NCBI GenBank assembly: GCA_003214355.1
Contig: QCLS01000003.1
Span: 124,001-188,000, forward strand
From: Prochlorococcus sp. AG-418-C09
GTDB lineage: Bacteria; Cyanobacteriota; Cyanobacteriia; PCC-6307; Cyanobiaceae
Direction: 5' to 3'
Length of the DNA: 64,000 bases
Below are positions 25,454-34,453 of this stretch, piece by piece; positions within the stretch are counted from its first letter, which is position 1; each line of letters starts with the position of its first letter. The notes under the pieces were generated by a model. The model had not been told where the DNA came from and searched no databases. It worked only from the letters and a program-made list of their open reading frames with translations. Position numbers and translations under genes: made by a program.

Positions 25454-26129
25454 AGGTTGAGTCAGGTTCTAGAGCGATAAGGTATACAACTCCATCGGAT
25501 GATACCCACTGACTAGCACCAGACTTACTGATCCTCACATTGTAACCTGTGTTAGCGTTACTATAATCTAGTTTAAATATATTTTCTGACTTAAGGTTGA
25601 AAGAGAATGAAGCATCAGTATTACCTACACCTATAGAGTATGTGTTAGAGGATGCGTTCTCTCTGTCTCTGATCTCAACAGATACAGTTCCATTCTTACC
25701 TACGATAGCAATGTCTTCTAGATGACCATAGATTGATAGAGCAGTTCTAATTCTATTAAGATCACCAATACTTAAATCAAACTCACATTCTATACTAGGC
25801 AACTCTGGAAACTCAGCAGGAGGTTGCTGTACGATAGAAGGATCAGCAAAGAAATATTTTGCCTGTGTTCTATCTGTCTTGACAGTAACGTATGCTTCAT
25901 TGTCAAAGATAAGATCTCCTTGGTTATCAGTAAGACTCATAACTTTAAGGAACTCGTCTAGATCATAGATAGCAAAATCCTGTGGGAATGTTTCCTCAAC
26001 AGGTGTCTTAGCAAGAACGTTCTTTTGTATTGATAAAGAAGATAGTTCATTACCTTCTTTAAATTGAATCGACCTGTTGATCTTAGACATATTGGTCAAG
26101 ATTCTAATGGTACGATCAGATAATTTCAT
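25440..26129 (-). CDS. 45: Sliding clamp gp45
   Basis: A 229-aa processivity factor from the ATG at 26129 (a GTG at 26147 would add six residues). MKLSDRTIRILTNMSKIN is the typical start of marine-phage gp45. The rest is beta-rich, two-domain clamp sequence, ending with VVYLIALEPD. T4 gp45 is 228 aa. It tethers gp43 to DNA and in T4 also activates late transcription with gp55. Confidence 0.92.
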   Translation of the reverse strand: MKLSDRTIRILTNMSKINRSIQFKEGNELSSLSIQKNVLAKTPVEETFPQDFAIYDLDEFLKVMSLTDNQGDLIFDNEAYVTVKTDRTQAKYFFADPSIVQQPPAEFPELPSIECEFDLSIGDLNRIRTALSIYGHLEDIAIVGKNGTVSVEIRDRENASSNTYSIGVGNTDASFSFNLKSENIFKLDYSNANTGYNVRISKSGASQWVSSDGVVYLIALEPDSTYEEN

Positions 26130-26490
26130 TGGTGTTTGTGTGCTCACGTTTTCTAGAAAAATGATATAGTAGGACGCAGTAATGAATTGCCTTTAAGATG
26201 TCACTCTCTGGAAATCCTTTCTTATCATATCGTGCCAGATACTTAATAGCATTTGAACGACAGAACGCAGGAGCGTCACCCACTGCGTCAATAAGATCTA
26301 ATGTTTGTATGCCATCAGCACTTGAATAGTGTTTAGCATATGTACTCCTGATATAGTCAACAGCACTGCTGAGGATTTCATCCTCATTGTACTTACAGGG
26401 AACAGGAGGAGATTTACTCTCCACCTGTTTCTCGAAACTATTCATAGAGTCTGCCAAAAGTTCACTTGCTGATTTTAACTCATGTTCCAT
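26116..26490 (-). CDS. DUF3310-like protein
   Basis: A 124-aa protein from the ATG at 26490, one base after the CobS-like stop. Residues ~45-115 carry the DUF3310 pattern: DYIRSTYAKHYS, GIQTLDLID, FCRSNAIKYLARYDKKG, DILKAIHYCVLL. Its biochemical role is not established. The stop overlaps the start of gp45 by 14 bases. Confidence 0.8.
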   Translation of the reverse strand: MEHELKSASELLADSMNSFEKQVESKSPPVPCKYNEDEILSSAVDYIRSTYAKHYSSADGIQTLDLIDAVGDAPAFCRSNAIKYLARYDKKGFPESDILKAIHYCVLLYHFSRKREHTNTNEII

Positions 26491-26491
26491 G

Positions 26492-27604
26492 TTACTCTGT
26501 TTCCTTTCCTTTGTCAACCTCGAACTCTACATCAGCATCAACCTTGTCATATAACTCAGAGAACGCTTGCTTTGTCTCGTCATCAAATCTGTTGATACAT
26601 GTAGATATAGCTTTTGCTTTATCGTTAAAGATTGAGTATGCTTTAGCGATGTGTACGAGTCTACGTGTACTGATAACCTCGTCAATACCACCATCCTTGA
26701 ATGTTCTACGGATGATGTCTGCCCAATCACATAGGTGCTTGATGTAGTTCTTGTCTTCACAGTGGAAGGCAAGTATCTTTGCTTCGGTTACAGGTGTAGG
26801 ATACTCCTGCTCGAATGTGATAGGGAATCTCTCAAGGAATGCTTCGTTCAATACGTTAGTACCTACGAATCTTCCGTCATCAGATCCTTTACCTTTTGTG
26901 TTAGCAGTAGCGATCACTGTGAATCCTGCTGCGGGTCTTACATACCTACCGATCTTCTTAAGGAAGACACCCTTGCCTTCTAAGATAGATTGTAGACATA
27001 GTACCTTGTTAGATGCTAGGTCAACCTCGTCTAGTAATAGAACAGCACCCTTCTCAAGTGCTTCTATGACAGGACCGTTATGCCAAACAGTGTCCCCATC
27101 AACAAGACGAAAACCACCAATAAGATCATCCTCATCAGTTTCAATAGTAATGTTTACACGGATTAACTCACGATTCAACTGAGCACATGCTTGCTCAACT
27201 GAGTAAGTCTTACCGTTACCAGATAGACCAGTGATAAACATAGGGTAGAACTGCTTAGATCTCAAGACTTTCTTGACATCGTTGAAGTTACCGAATGGTA
27301 CGAACTCAGCGTCCTTAACTGGAACTAAGTTCTGTGTGACTCCCTGCTCTGTTTTTAGTGTAGCACATGTTTGAGGAGTTGTCGATGGTGACGCAACAAA
27401 TGTGTCTTCTAGTGCTTGTCTTTGTGAAGCAAGAGACGCTAGGTTCCACTGACCTTTAGTGTTAGGTACTTTATATTTTTTGAGTTGCTTTGCGATAGTA
27501 GAGTAACGGATACCTACCTCTGCGATGTACTCATTGACTTGAGCAGATGATACGTTGTTACCGTAACGTGCTTGAAGTTCTTGTGCTCTGTTTTTAGAAG
27601 ACAT
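26492..27604 (-). CDS. cobS: CobS-like MoxR-family AAA+ ATPase
   Basis: A 370-aa protein. Walker A GLSGNGKT (126-133), Walker B LLLDEVD (189-195) and an ERFPITF box near 265 place it in the MoxR/CobS group. Cellular CobS works with CobT in cobalt insertion into cobalamin precursors, and cobS homologues are known in marine T4-like phages. The ~100 N-terminal residues are unlike cellular CobS and look DNA-binding-like. A CobT-like partner is encoded at 28295..30424, so a chaperone-type ATPase/VWA pair is likely. Confidence 0.85.
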   Translation of the reverse strand: MSSKNRAQELQARYGNNVSSAQVNEYIAEVGIRYSTIAKQLKKYKVPNTKGQWNLASLASQRQALEDTFVASPSTTPQTCATLKTEQGVTQNLVPVKDAEFVPFGNFNDVKKVLRSKQFYPMFITGLSGNGKTYSVEQACAQLNRELIRVNITIETDEDDLIGGFRLVDGDTVWHNGPVIEALEKGAVLLLDEVDLASNKVLCLQSILEGKGVFLKKIGRYVRPAAGFTVIATANTKGKGSDDGRFVGTNVLNEAFLERFPITFEQEYPTPVTEAKILAFHCEDKNYIKHLCDWADIIRRTFKDGGIDEVISTRRLVHIAKAYSIFNDKAKAISTCINRFDDETKQAFSELYDKVDADVEFEVDKGKETE

Positions 27605-27611
27605 AATACTG

Positions 27612-27660
27612 TGTGAATTGCTTATGTATTAATAATATAGCCTCAAGCACTACTTGTGAA
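27612..27660 (-). other. Intergenic hairpin before the CobS-like gene
   Basis: In the gap 27605..27674 the minus strand reads AGCTTCACAAG-loop-CTTGAGGCT, a stem with a two-base bulge, followed by an AT-rich stretch and not by a T-run. It may be a weak terminator or leader structure for the CobS-like mRNA. Confidence 0.35.
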
Positions 27661-27674
27661 GCTATTGTGGACAC

Positions 27675-28298
27675 TTATTTTATTGTCACATCTGACCCAC
27701 CATAGTGACCAAACTTGCCACGTATGAAAACATCAAAAGCTACTGCGTATCTGACTTGATCTGTCTTATTCTTTTCTACGTTATGTATAACCTGACTAGG
27801 GAAAACTAAGATCATACCGTTCTCAGGTCTGACTCTCCAACTCTGCTGTGTATATTGATTGAAGAAATTTACATCGGGTGTGAGTGTGGTCATGAAACAA
27901 TTAGTTGAGTGTTGACCCTTCTCTATCACTAGGTCACCACTATTCTCACTCACATCTAGGTAGTATATACCTGAGAATACACTGTTCATATGACAATGAT
28001 TTTGTGCCCAGTCGTTAGGCATATGTTTGATACCCCATGCCCTACACACATCAATATAAACGTAGTCAGATACCTTTAGATGCCCATAGGCAAAGTACTT
28101 TACAGCATCAGATATCTCATGCTTAAGTGAACGTAACTCTGGGTGTGAAAATATATCTCTATCTCTACTAATATATCCATTGTCCATCGCTGTGCGATCA
28201 TAATTTAATGTCTTTACATATTCCAACCACCCCTCCTTCAGAGGTATTTCACTCTGGAAGACAGGGGTGGGGAACAGACTATGTACCTGTGGTTTCAT
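27675..28298 (-). CDS. 2OG-Fe(II) oxygenase-like protein
   Basis: A 207-aa protein with SLFPTPVFQSE at the start, NHCHMNSVFSGIYYLD (H101, H103), GMILVFPSQVIHNV (H172) and VRYAVAFDVF (R183), a textbook member of the PF13759-type phage oxygenases. It is inserted between the CobT-like and CobS-like genes with an ATGA overlap with the former. Confidence 0.85.
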   Translation of the reverse strand: MKPQVHSLFPTPVFQSEIPLKEGWLEYVKTLNYDRTAMDNGYISRDRDIFSHPELRSLKHEISDAVKYFAYGHLKVSDYVYIDVCRAWGIKHMPNDWAQNHCHMNSVFSGIYYLDVSENSGDLVIEKGQHSTNCFMTTLTPDVNFFNQYTQQSWRVRPENGMILVFPSQVIHNVEKNKTDQVRYAVAFDVFIRGKFGHYGGSDVTIK

Positions 28299-30424
28299 GC
28301 TATAACTGAGATGAACTCATTCAATATTCTCTTAGATGATGTCTTACCTTTTTGTGACTTCTTGAATGCTCTAGAGATGTCTTGCTTACGTGCGTCTTCT
28401 TTGACCTCAAAAGCATTGTCAGAGTCATCCATTACTGTTGTCTGTATGTATAAGGATCTGGTGTATGCTGAGTTGAAGTTGATGTAAGACTTGTGCTTTC
28501 TCCACTCTGCCTTTACCTTCTCCTTAGTATCGAAGTCCATGTCCCATGTAACTCTGTTGAACTCATGTCCAGAGCATAGTCTGATAGAGATAACGTTAGT
28601 GCTAGGGAAGTGATCCTTTAGGTTTTGAACAAAGATATCTGTGTGACTAGAACCATAGTAGTCGTAACCAAACATAGGATAGATTCTACCTACCTTTCTG
28701 TCACGTAACTGACAATCAGCGATGTTACCTGATACAAGTTTGTCGTAGTCATAGTGACCCCACTTCTTGTTTCTCATGATATATGAACCCTCACCATCTG
28801 TCAAGTTAATGATGTGTGACTTCTCTACATTGTTCTTCTTAATGAACTGAGGAAGAATCTGTCTCATTGAGATGATCGCTTCGTTAAGTGGTGTACCTGA
28901 TAGGTATAGAGAGTAAGGTACGTTGTAACGTGAATGTCTGTATGTCATGCTGTAGGCAAGTCTGAACATATACTTCATAACCTTGTCTAGTTGCTTAGTC
29001 TTGAGTTGACTAGAAGCAAAGTTGATCATGTTGAATCCTTCGATGATAACTTCATTCTCGATAGGGTTGTCAACTCTTTGTGCTTCCTTACGATCCCACT
29101 CATTAGTGAAGGCATATACCTCGAATGGGATACCTGTCTTCTTACAGAACTGAACTAGGTTTAGTAACTGCTTCATAGTATTGAAGAGTACGTTAGACAT
29201 AGAACCAGACCAATCTAGGTTGAAGATTAGACCGTGGTTCTTACCATCAGGTGTTACTGCGATCTTCTTGAAGATGTCATCGTTGTACTTGTACTGGAAA
29301 AGCTTTGATGTGTTAAGAACACCTGTCTTAGACACTGTTGTACGTGCGTATGCTGAAGCACTCTTCTTCATCTCGAACTCTTTAACGAGATAGTTGACTT
29401 CCTTTGTTGATTGTGTCTTATACTTTCTCCACTCTGCGTCTATCTCTGCGAACTCGAAGTGCTCATGCTCTGTCCAGTAGTCCTCAAGACACTTAACCCA
29501 TGTGTCAGGTGTAACGATAGTCTTCTCTAGATTGATCTCTGGAAGAGTAACATATGTGATAGGAGCAGACTCGGTGTCAACAAGGTTTTGGATTGATTCT
29601 TCTAGGATTGAATCTGTAACTGCTTCCAAGTCATCGCCATAAGTCTTACCACTTGTAGCACCTTTTCCTGCGGGTGCTGCGGGTGAGGGAGCACTCTCCT
29701 GAGACTCCTCAGACTTTTGACCGTCTTCTTGTTCTGCCTTGGTAGGTGCTTCTGTTCCCTGCTCGTTAGATTCTTTTGATTCTGTTGGTTCCTGCTGTGA
29801 GGATTGGATCTTGTCACCACTACCTTGTTGAGGTAACTCTATAGGAGTACCTTCTGTTGCTTCGGTCTGGGAGGTTGAATCCGAGACCTGTTCCTGCTGA
29901 TATTTAGCGATACGTGCTGCTAAATCCTTGACCTCTTCAAATGTCTCAACAGTTGCTGCTTCGTCTCTGAATGCTATCTCCTGAGCACCTGTGAATGGGA
30001 TGTCCCAGAATGAACCGACCTTATAGAATAGGTTGATGCGGTCAATAAGAGCAAACGCTTCTAGGTCACGGAACTGTAGTTGAAAGAAGTCTTTCTTGTT
30101 GATATCTTTGTAACCATTATAGAATGTCTTAGGAAGTCCTGCGTATCTACGCTTCATTAACTTCTCAACACGTACATCTTCTATAACGTTGACGTATGAG
30201 AGAGGAATCTGACCTACGAAGTCCCACTCATTAGGTGTGTATAGTGCGTGACCTACCTCATGAGCAATGAGCATGTCGATGACAGAAGCTTCTGCTTTCT
30301 CCCACATTGGAAGTGTTAAGATACGCTTTTCTACATCAAATTGTGCTGTTTCTACCTGTCTGTGCTCAACGATTAGATCTTCTTGAGCAAGTAGTTTAGC
30401 GAGTGTGCCTTTGACTTCTAACAT
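28295..30424 (-). CDS. CobT-like protein with HExxH-type site and VWA domain
   Basis: A 709-aa protein. HEVGH (55-59) with a likely third ligand in NVIEDVRVE (E82) suggests a zinc metallopeptidase fold. Residues ~175-270 are a low-complexity Gln/Glu/Ser/Pro linker. The C-terminal part is a von Willebrand A domain with the MIDAS motif DWSGS (404-408). CobT has the same acidic-linker plus VWA design and is the partner of CobS. Start: ATG at 30424 with AGGAAT before it. The joint role with the CobS-like ATPase is inferred; cobalamin work is not required, since MoxR/VWA pairs also act as assembly chaperones. Confidence 0.8.
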   Translation of the reverse strand: MLEVKGTLAKLLAQEDLIVEHRQVETAQFDVEKRILTLPMWEKAEASVIDMLIAHEVGHALYTPNEWDFVGQIPLSYVNVIEDVRVEKLMKRRYAGLPKTFYNGYKDINKKDFFQLQFRDLEAFALIDRINLFYKVGSFWDIPFTGAQEIAFRDEAATVETFEEVKDLAARIAKYQQEQVSDSTSQTEATEGTPIELPQQGSGDKIQSSQQEPTESKESNEQGTEAPTKAEQEDGQKSEESQESAPSPAAPAGKGATSGKTYGDDLEAVTDSILEESIQNLVDTESAPITYVTLPEINLEKTIVTPDTWVKCLEDYWTEHEHFEFAEIDAEWRKYKTQSTKEVNYLVKEFEMKKSASAYARTTVSKTGVLNTSKLFQYKYNDDIFKKIAVTPDGKNHGLIFNLDWSGSMSNVLFNTMKQLLNLVQFCKKTGIPFEVYAFTNEWDRKEAQRVDNPIENEVIIEGFNMINFASSQLKTKQLDKVMKYMFRLAYSMTYRHSRYNVPYSLYLSGTPLNEAIISMRQILPQFIKKNNVEKSHIINLTDGEGSYIMRNKKWGHYDYDKLVSGNIADCQLRDRKVGRIYPMFGYDYYGSSHTDIFVQNLKDHFPSTNVISIRLCSGHEFNRVTWDMDFDTKEKVKAEWRKHKSYINFNSAYTRSLYIQTTVMDDSDNAFEVKEDARKQDISRAFKKSQKGKTSSKRILNEFISVIA

Positions 30425-30445
30425 TTGATTCCTGTGTCTGTATAC

Positions 30446-30595
30446 CTATATGATAACAAAAAACCGCCCCTTGGGACGGTTTAGTAGACACTTTGTCAAC
30501 TGGTTGCGTCTGGCACGTGCTTGTCGTAGTGCCTGAGGCTTTAGTGTTCTCTTTTGTGGTTTCTTTGAATGATGCTGCCAGTTTGGAACTCGCAT
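30446..30595 (-). CDS. Small very basic protein
   Basis: A 49-aa frame from the ATG at 30595, preceded by the strongest ribosome site in the window (TTAAGGAGGT, 5 bases before the ATG) and by a CTAAATA motif 30 bases upstream. It has 17 Lys/Arg/His residues and no acidic residue. Its last seven codons run through a terminator hairpin, which is a reason for doubt. A longer in-frame extension to 30751 from GTG is less likely. Function unknown. Confidence 0.55.
   Translation of the reverse strand: MRVPNWQHHSKKPQKRTLKPQALRQARARRNQLTKCLLNRPKGRFFVII
30457..30482 (-). terminator. Rho-independent terminator
   Basis: AACCGTCCC and GGGGCGGTT form a nine-pair stem (one wobble) followed by six T on the minus strand. 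It ends the transcription unit of the small basic ORF before the CobT-like gene. Confidence 0.75.
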
Positions 30596-30624
30596 AACGA
30601 CCTCCTTAAGTGTGTTTGCCTCAA

Positions 30625-30631
30625 TATTTAG
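30625..30631 (-). promoter_or_regulatory. Late promoter-like CTAAATA
   Basis: CTAAATA on the minus strand, 30 bases before the ATG of the small basic ORF, in the same form and distance as the sites before gp18 and the tail fibre. Confidence 0.45.
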
Positions 30632-30825
30632 TAAAGAGGGAGGTTGGATTCCTGTGTACCAACAAACAACGGGCATTACTACAGTAGTAAAAACGTTGTT
30701 GCCTGAGACCCGATTGGTTGAATCGGTTCTGCATCGCTGCAGCAGCACCACCTGTGTCTCATCACCTTAACTAGCGGTTGCCAGTAAGTTTATTCAGTCA
30801 CTCCCATGTCGCGTCCGACTCTTGT

Positions 30826-30854
30826 ATATTAACAGGGTCTTCGCATTGTGTCAA
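30826..30854 (-). promoter_or_regulatory. Sigma70-type promoter
   Basis: TTGACA at 30849..30854 (perfect) and TAATAT at 30826..30831 with a 17-base spacer on the minus strand. It would start near 30819 and produce a structured leader ending in the small basic ORF. Confidence 0.65.
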
Positions 30855-30895
30855 CCCCCTCTGGTGGTATCCTATGTGAAATATCTCAACAAGGA

Positions 30896-30938
30896 TGAAA
30901 AACCCCACTATCAGTAGGTTACAGACAGTCAAGGGGTG
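30896..30938 (-). terminator. Terminator after gp46
   Basis: ACCCC...ACTGTC...GATAGT...GGGGT followed by TTTTC on the minus strand: an 11-pair stem with a three-base bulge. It lies just after the gp46 stop. Confidence 0.6.
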
Positions 30939-30948
30939 TGTTATGACG

Positions 30949-32670
30949 TTAAATACCGCTTTCTTCATTGATTACAGAGAAGTTTTGCTTCTTTTCTACT
31001 CTTAGTATTCTATCAAACTTATCCTGTAAGACATCAGTTTTGTGTGAGATTATAAACACGTTAGTACTGTCGTTAAATGACCTCAGAATCTTCATAAAGT
31101 CATAAGTTCCTGCTATATCCAGAGAACTATCAAATATCTCGTCAAGTATCAGTAAATTAGTGTTGGCACTGTTCTTCATCTTAGCTATGGTTCTCCATGT
31201 GAACAGAAGTGCTAGATCTATCCTCATTTTCTCCCCTTCAGAGAAGGATGCGTAGCAAAATTCGTCTCTAAACCTAGATTTTATAGTCTCCTCAAAGTTT
31301 TCATTGAGATCAAATGACACATAGAAATCTAACTCATTCAAATACTTATTAATCAGTTGATTCATGATCGGAAGGTACTTTTTAATGATCTGAGACTTGA
31401 TTCCAGTGTCCTTGAGCAGTGATGAACACACATCAAAATTTTCTTTCACCTTCTTAGTTTCCTTGAGTGCTATCTCTCCCTCTAGACCCTCTTTTACCAG
31501 TGTTTTTAGGTTATTTTGCTCTCTTTTTAGGTTATCTGTCTGTGGTGTGTCAATCTCTTCTTGTATCTTCTTCATAGATTTTTTCTTCCACCTAATCTCC
31601 TTGGTGTCGGAGGAAATATTGCTCTGAACCTCCCTAATTTCCTTGATTTTACCCTCTTTTAGTGATACTTGCTCCTTGATCTCTTCAAGCTTTTGTTTAA
31701 GATCCACTGTGGCACTTTCAATTTGATTGAGTTGGTCTGTAATTCCTCTCTGGTTGCTCTTCTTGCTTCGTTCCGTAATAGTTTGGCTACAAGTTGGGCA
31801 TCTATCGTTTTCTTCATAGAATTTCATCTCCTTATTAAGTGTTTTCTTCTTGTCATTGAACTTAGACTGATACACCTTCAGTTCATTTAACTTAGAGGTC
31901 ACATCACCTATGGAATCTGCCTCATTTTGGAGCAAATCCACAGTTTCTGCTGCTTTTATGATGTTATCCTCTAGCACATCTACCTCAGTCTGTAACGTGT
32001 GGATATCCGTACTCTTTGCGTCCCTCTGTTTCTTCTGATTTGCCTTAATATCCTCTATAAATCGCTGTTGTATCTCTACTTTCTCCTTAATTAGGTCAAG
32101 GTCATACGTTGCCTGTGTTATGCTGTCACGTAGTCCTTTTGCTCTTCCTTTGAGGATGTCATTCATGGTAGAAAACACCTTAATATCAAGCAAATCCTCT
32201 ATAACCTCCCTTCTATTGGGTGCTGTGAGTTGCATGAAAGGTACGAAGGTACTGCTACCTAGTATCACTACCTGTGTGAATGACTTATAGTTTAATTTTA
32301 GTACAGATTGCTCCAACCAGGTCTGTTGATCACGCTGATTTGACTCCTGATTGAGTGCTGTACCGTCTCTAAAGATTTCAAATATATTTGGCTTCACTCC
32401 TCTGTTCACTTGCCAATGAGTTGACCCTATTTTGAACTCAATAGAGACCATCATCTCCTTCTCATTGACAGCATTTATCAGTTGTGCCTGTGATATCTTA
32501 CGGAAAGGTTTCTTGAACAGGACAAAGCAGATAGCATCAAGCATCGTGCTTTTTCCTGCCCCGTTGGAACCGACAATTAGTGTTGATGGACTACCTTTCA
32601 AGTCAACTTCGCTAAAAGCATTACCTGTTGCTAGGAAATTCTTCCAACGAATTTTCTCAAATACGATCAT
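30949..32670 (-). CDS. 46: Recombination nuclease subunit gp46 (Rad50/SbcC-like)
   Basis: A 573-aa SMC-type ATPase. Walker A GSNGAGKS (34-41), long coiled coils on both sides of a zinc hook CPTC (291-294), the signature ASFSEGEKMRIDLALLF and Walker B LLILDEIFDSSLD near the C-terminus. With gp47 it resects DNA ends for recombination-dependent replication. T4 gp46 is 560 aa. Confidence 0.95.
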   Translation of the reverse strand: MIVFEKIRWKNFLATGNAFSEVDLKGSPSTLIVGSNGAGKSTMLDAICFVLFKKPFRKISQAQLINAVNEKEMMVSIEFKIGSTHWQVNRGVKPNIFEIFRDGTALNQESNQRDQQTWLEQSVLKLNYKSFTQVVILGSSTFVPFMQLTAPNRREVIEDLLDIKVFSTMNDILKGRAKGLRDSITQATYDLDLIKEKVEIQQRFIEDIKANQKKQRDAKSTDIHTLQTEVDVLEDNIIKAAETVDLLQNEADSIGDVTSKLNELKVYQSKFNDKKKTLNKEMKFYEENDRCPTCSQTITERSKKSNQRGITDQLNQIESATVDLKQKLEEIKEQVSLKEGKIKEIREVQSNISSDTKEIRWKKKSMKKIQEEIDTPQTDNLKREQNNLKTLVKEGLEGEIALKETKKVKENFDVCSSLLKDTGIKSQIIKKYLPIMNQLINKYLNELDFYVSFDLNENFEETIKSRFRDEFCYASFSEGEKMRIDLALLFTWRTIAKMKNSANTNLLILDEIFDSSLDIAGTYDFMKILRSFNDSTNVFIISHKTDVLQDKFDRILRVEKKQNFSVINEESGI

Positions 32671-32684
32671 AATAATTAGACAAA

Positions 32685-32939
32685 TTAAAAATCAGGAGGT
32701 ATCACTATTTGATCAGGTCTGATCACATAATATGGGTGATTATACTTCTTACAAGTACCTATCGCCTCGTCTGCATCAACTTCTACCGCACACATCTGTG
32801 GGTAATCGTTCGCTTCCAATAACCTAGCATAGCGTATTGCGTCATCTTTGTCAAGGAAAAGGTAAAGTGTTTTAAGACCCTCTCTTTCCACTGAATAAGC
32901 ACCCTCTTTTTCTTTTCCTTTGAGTGCTATGATGTACAT
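32685..32939 (-). CDS. DUF3110-like protein
   Basis: An 84-aa protein. LYLFLDKDDAIRYARLLEANDYPQ (about 26-49) is the core of DUF3110, a small family known mainly from cyanobacteria and their phages, which is one hint to the host. It lies between gp46 and gp47, sharing one base with gp47. The role is unknown. Confidence 0.8.
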   Translation of the reverse strand: MYIIALKGKEKEGAYSVEREGLKTLYLFLDKDDAIRYARLLEANDYPQMCAVEVDADEAIGTCKKYNHPYYVIRPDQIVIPPDF

Positions 32940-33973
32940 TAGACTAGCTCCAGTGCTTCGACGTAAAGTGATTTTAAAATAGTCTTGATACCCTCCTTAT
33001 CATGGTATTCCATACCATTTACATAGTTGTCTAGTAGTGTGAGTGTATCTTCCTTCTCTATATCTATATCATCTGAAAATTCTGAGTCGTATGATGAGTC
33101 CTCCACTACCTTGATGTCATATACACCATTAACATACAGTTGAGAGATGAAATATTCAAACTTAGCAGTGTCTTTTTTGTTCTCTACTATGACTTTGACC
33201 ATCCTATCCTTATACTGCCTAGCATCAGGTAGTTTCCTCTCATCATAAAAAATCTTGTCAAAGATTTTATAAGGATTTTCTATGAATTTCTTCTCTTTTG
33301 TGGTCGTATTGTACTCATGGAACCCTCTTTCGTCACCCCAGTCGTTCCAGTATATGTGATAGGGATTACCAAGGTAGTGACAGTTACCATGGTGTGACTT
33401 AGTGTGGTAGTGACCACTGTATACTTGGTCAAATTTAGCAAAAAGGTTCTTATCTATGCCATGTGTCATAGTAAATCCTTTGTGTGCTTCAAACCCATTG
33501 AGTTCTAGATGTCCCATTGCTACTGTAGCAGTGGTTTCTTCTATCATTCTATAGGTATTCTCCTGATTTTCAGCATTTATCCATGGTATGAACAGTATTT
33601 CTAGGTCACCTATCAGCACCTGTGTTGGTTCAGAATATATGTGTACGTTCTCGTACTCACCAAGGAAATTATCTAGTGTATTTACGCTGTTTGTGTCCTT
33701 ATAATAGGCAGTATGGTTCCCCACGAGTGAATGAACCTCGACCCCCATTTTTTGTAGACGATTGAAGTAATTATTTCTTGCCCAATCCACTGACCAGATG
33801 TCTACATTCTTACGATTGTCAAATGTATCACCTAAATCTAGTAGTATTTTTATATTATTCTCTTCTAAGTATGGAAAAAATACGTTGTCGTAGAAATTTT
33901 TAAAGTAGTCATGAAAATGTCGACTAGACTTCCTAGCACCGAAGTGCTGATCAGTTATTATTGCTATATTCAA
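32939..33973 (-). CDS. 47: Recombination nuclease subunit gp47 (Mre11-like)
   Basis: A 344-aa metallophosphatase-fold nuclease: ITDQHFG (D8, H10), LLDLGDTFDNR (~45-55), VGNHT (~93) and GHYHTKSHH (~190) are the metal-binding motifs. It is the partner of gp46. T4 gp47 is 339 aa. It overlaps gp55 by four bases. Confidence 0.95.
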   Translation of the reverse strand: MNIAIITDQHFGARKSSRHFHDYFKNFYDNVFFPYLEENNIKILLDLGDTFDNRKNVDIWSVDWARNNYFNRLQKMGVEVHSLVGNHTAYYKDTNSVNTLDNFLGEYENVHIYSEPTQVLIGDLEILFIPWINAENQENTYRMIEETTATVAMGHLELNGFEAHKGFTMTHGIDKNLFAKFDQVYSGHYHTKSHHGNCHYLGNPYHIYWNDWGDERGFHEYNTTTKEKKFIENPYKIFDKIFYDERKLPDARQYKDRMVKVIVENKKDTAKFEYFISQLYVNGVYDIKVVEDSSYDSEFSDDIDIEKEDTLTLLDNYVNGMEYHDKEGIKTILKSLYVEALELV

Positions 33974-34431
33974 TTTGATTTTACCTGTACGTTCTCTTTT
34001 ATGCTGTTCATTGCTGAGTGATCATCAGTTCCATCACTGTGGAATAGTTGATCGTACCCTGATTTAGTGATAATCTTGTTCTTTATCTCTAATTGTCTCT
34101 TCTCTTTAGAAATCCTACGTAAAAAAGCATAGTATATTATCTGTGTAAAATATGCGAAAGGGTTACTTGACTTGCTTGGGTCGAAGTTTCCTATGTACTG
34201 TACACAATTTTCTATACCATCACATATCATGTCCTCTCTGAACATATAGTTGACGAAGTTAGGTTTGTATGACAGGTGCGTTGCTATCTTAAGAAAACAT
34301 TCTCCTATGTAATTGTTGATCCGAGGTTTGGGTTCACCATTTTCCTCAGCAACCTTACATTCTGCCTTGAAATCTACAAGGGCAAGAAGGAATTCTTTGT
34401 TATTAACGTAGTGTTCTGACTTCTTTTTCAT
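33970..34431 (-). CDS. 55: Late-transcription sigma factor gp55
   Basis: A 153-aa divergent sigma70-family factor. DGIENCVQYIGNFDPSKSSNPFAYFTQIIYYAFLRRISKEK, the region ~71-111, is the region-2 core typical of gp55. It lets host polymerase read late promoters of TATAAATA type, which occur throughout this window. It is shorter than T4 gp55 (185 aa). It has its own sigma70 promoter. Confidence 0.92.
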   Translation of the reverse strand: MKKKSEHYVNNKEFLLALVDFKAECKVAEENGEPKPRINNYIGECFLKIATHLSYKPNFVNYMFREDMICDGIENCVQYIGNFDPSKSSNPFAYFTQIIYYAFLRRISKEKRQLEIKNKIITKSGYDQLFHSDGTDDHSAMNSIKENVQVKSN

Positions 34432-34453
34432 ACCAATGAGTTTGGTTACTTAC

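Larger units (their letters stand above)
30596..30948 (-). other. Structured intergenic region between gp46 and the small basic ORF
   Basis: About 350 bases without a convincing gene. In transcription order it holds the gp46 terminator, a sigma70 promoter, and a leader of about 220 bases. The leader contains a hairpin CCGATT-CAACC-AATCGG (about 30712..30728) and a larger one with outer stem AACAACG/CGTTGTT and inner stem TTACTAC/GTAGTAA (about 30672..30707). Two very short frames (MGVTE, and one starting MRHRWCCC) lie in it. No tRNA found. Confidence 0.6.

Noticed and set aside
30708-30732. Stem-loop resembling a tRNA T-arm
   Set aside because: The loop lacks the TTC sequence and no acceptor, anticodon or D arm can be drawn around it.
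30446-30751. A 101-aa version of the small basic ORF starting at GTG 30751
   Set aside because: The extra 52 residues lie over the leader hairpins and the CTAAATA motif, and the strong ribosome site is at the internal ATG (30595).
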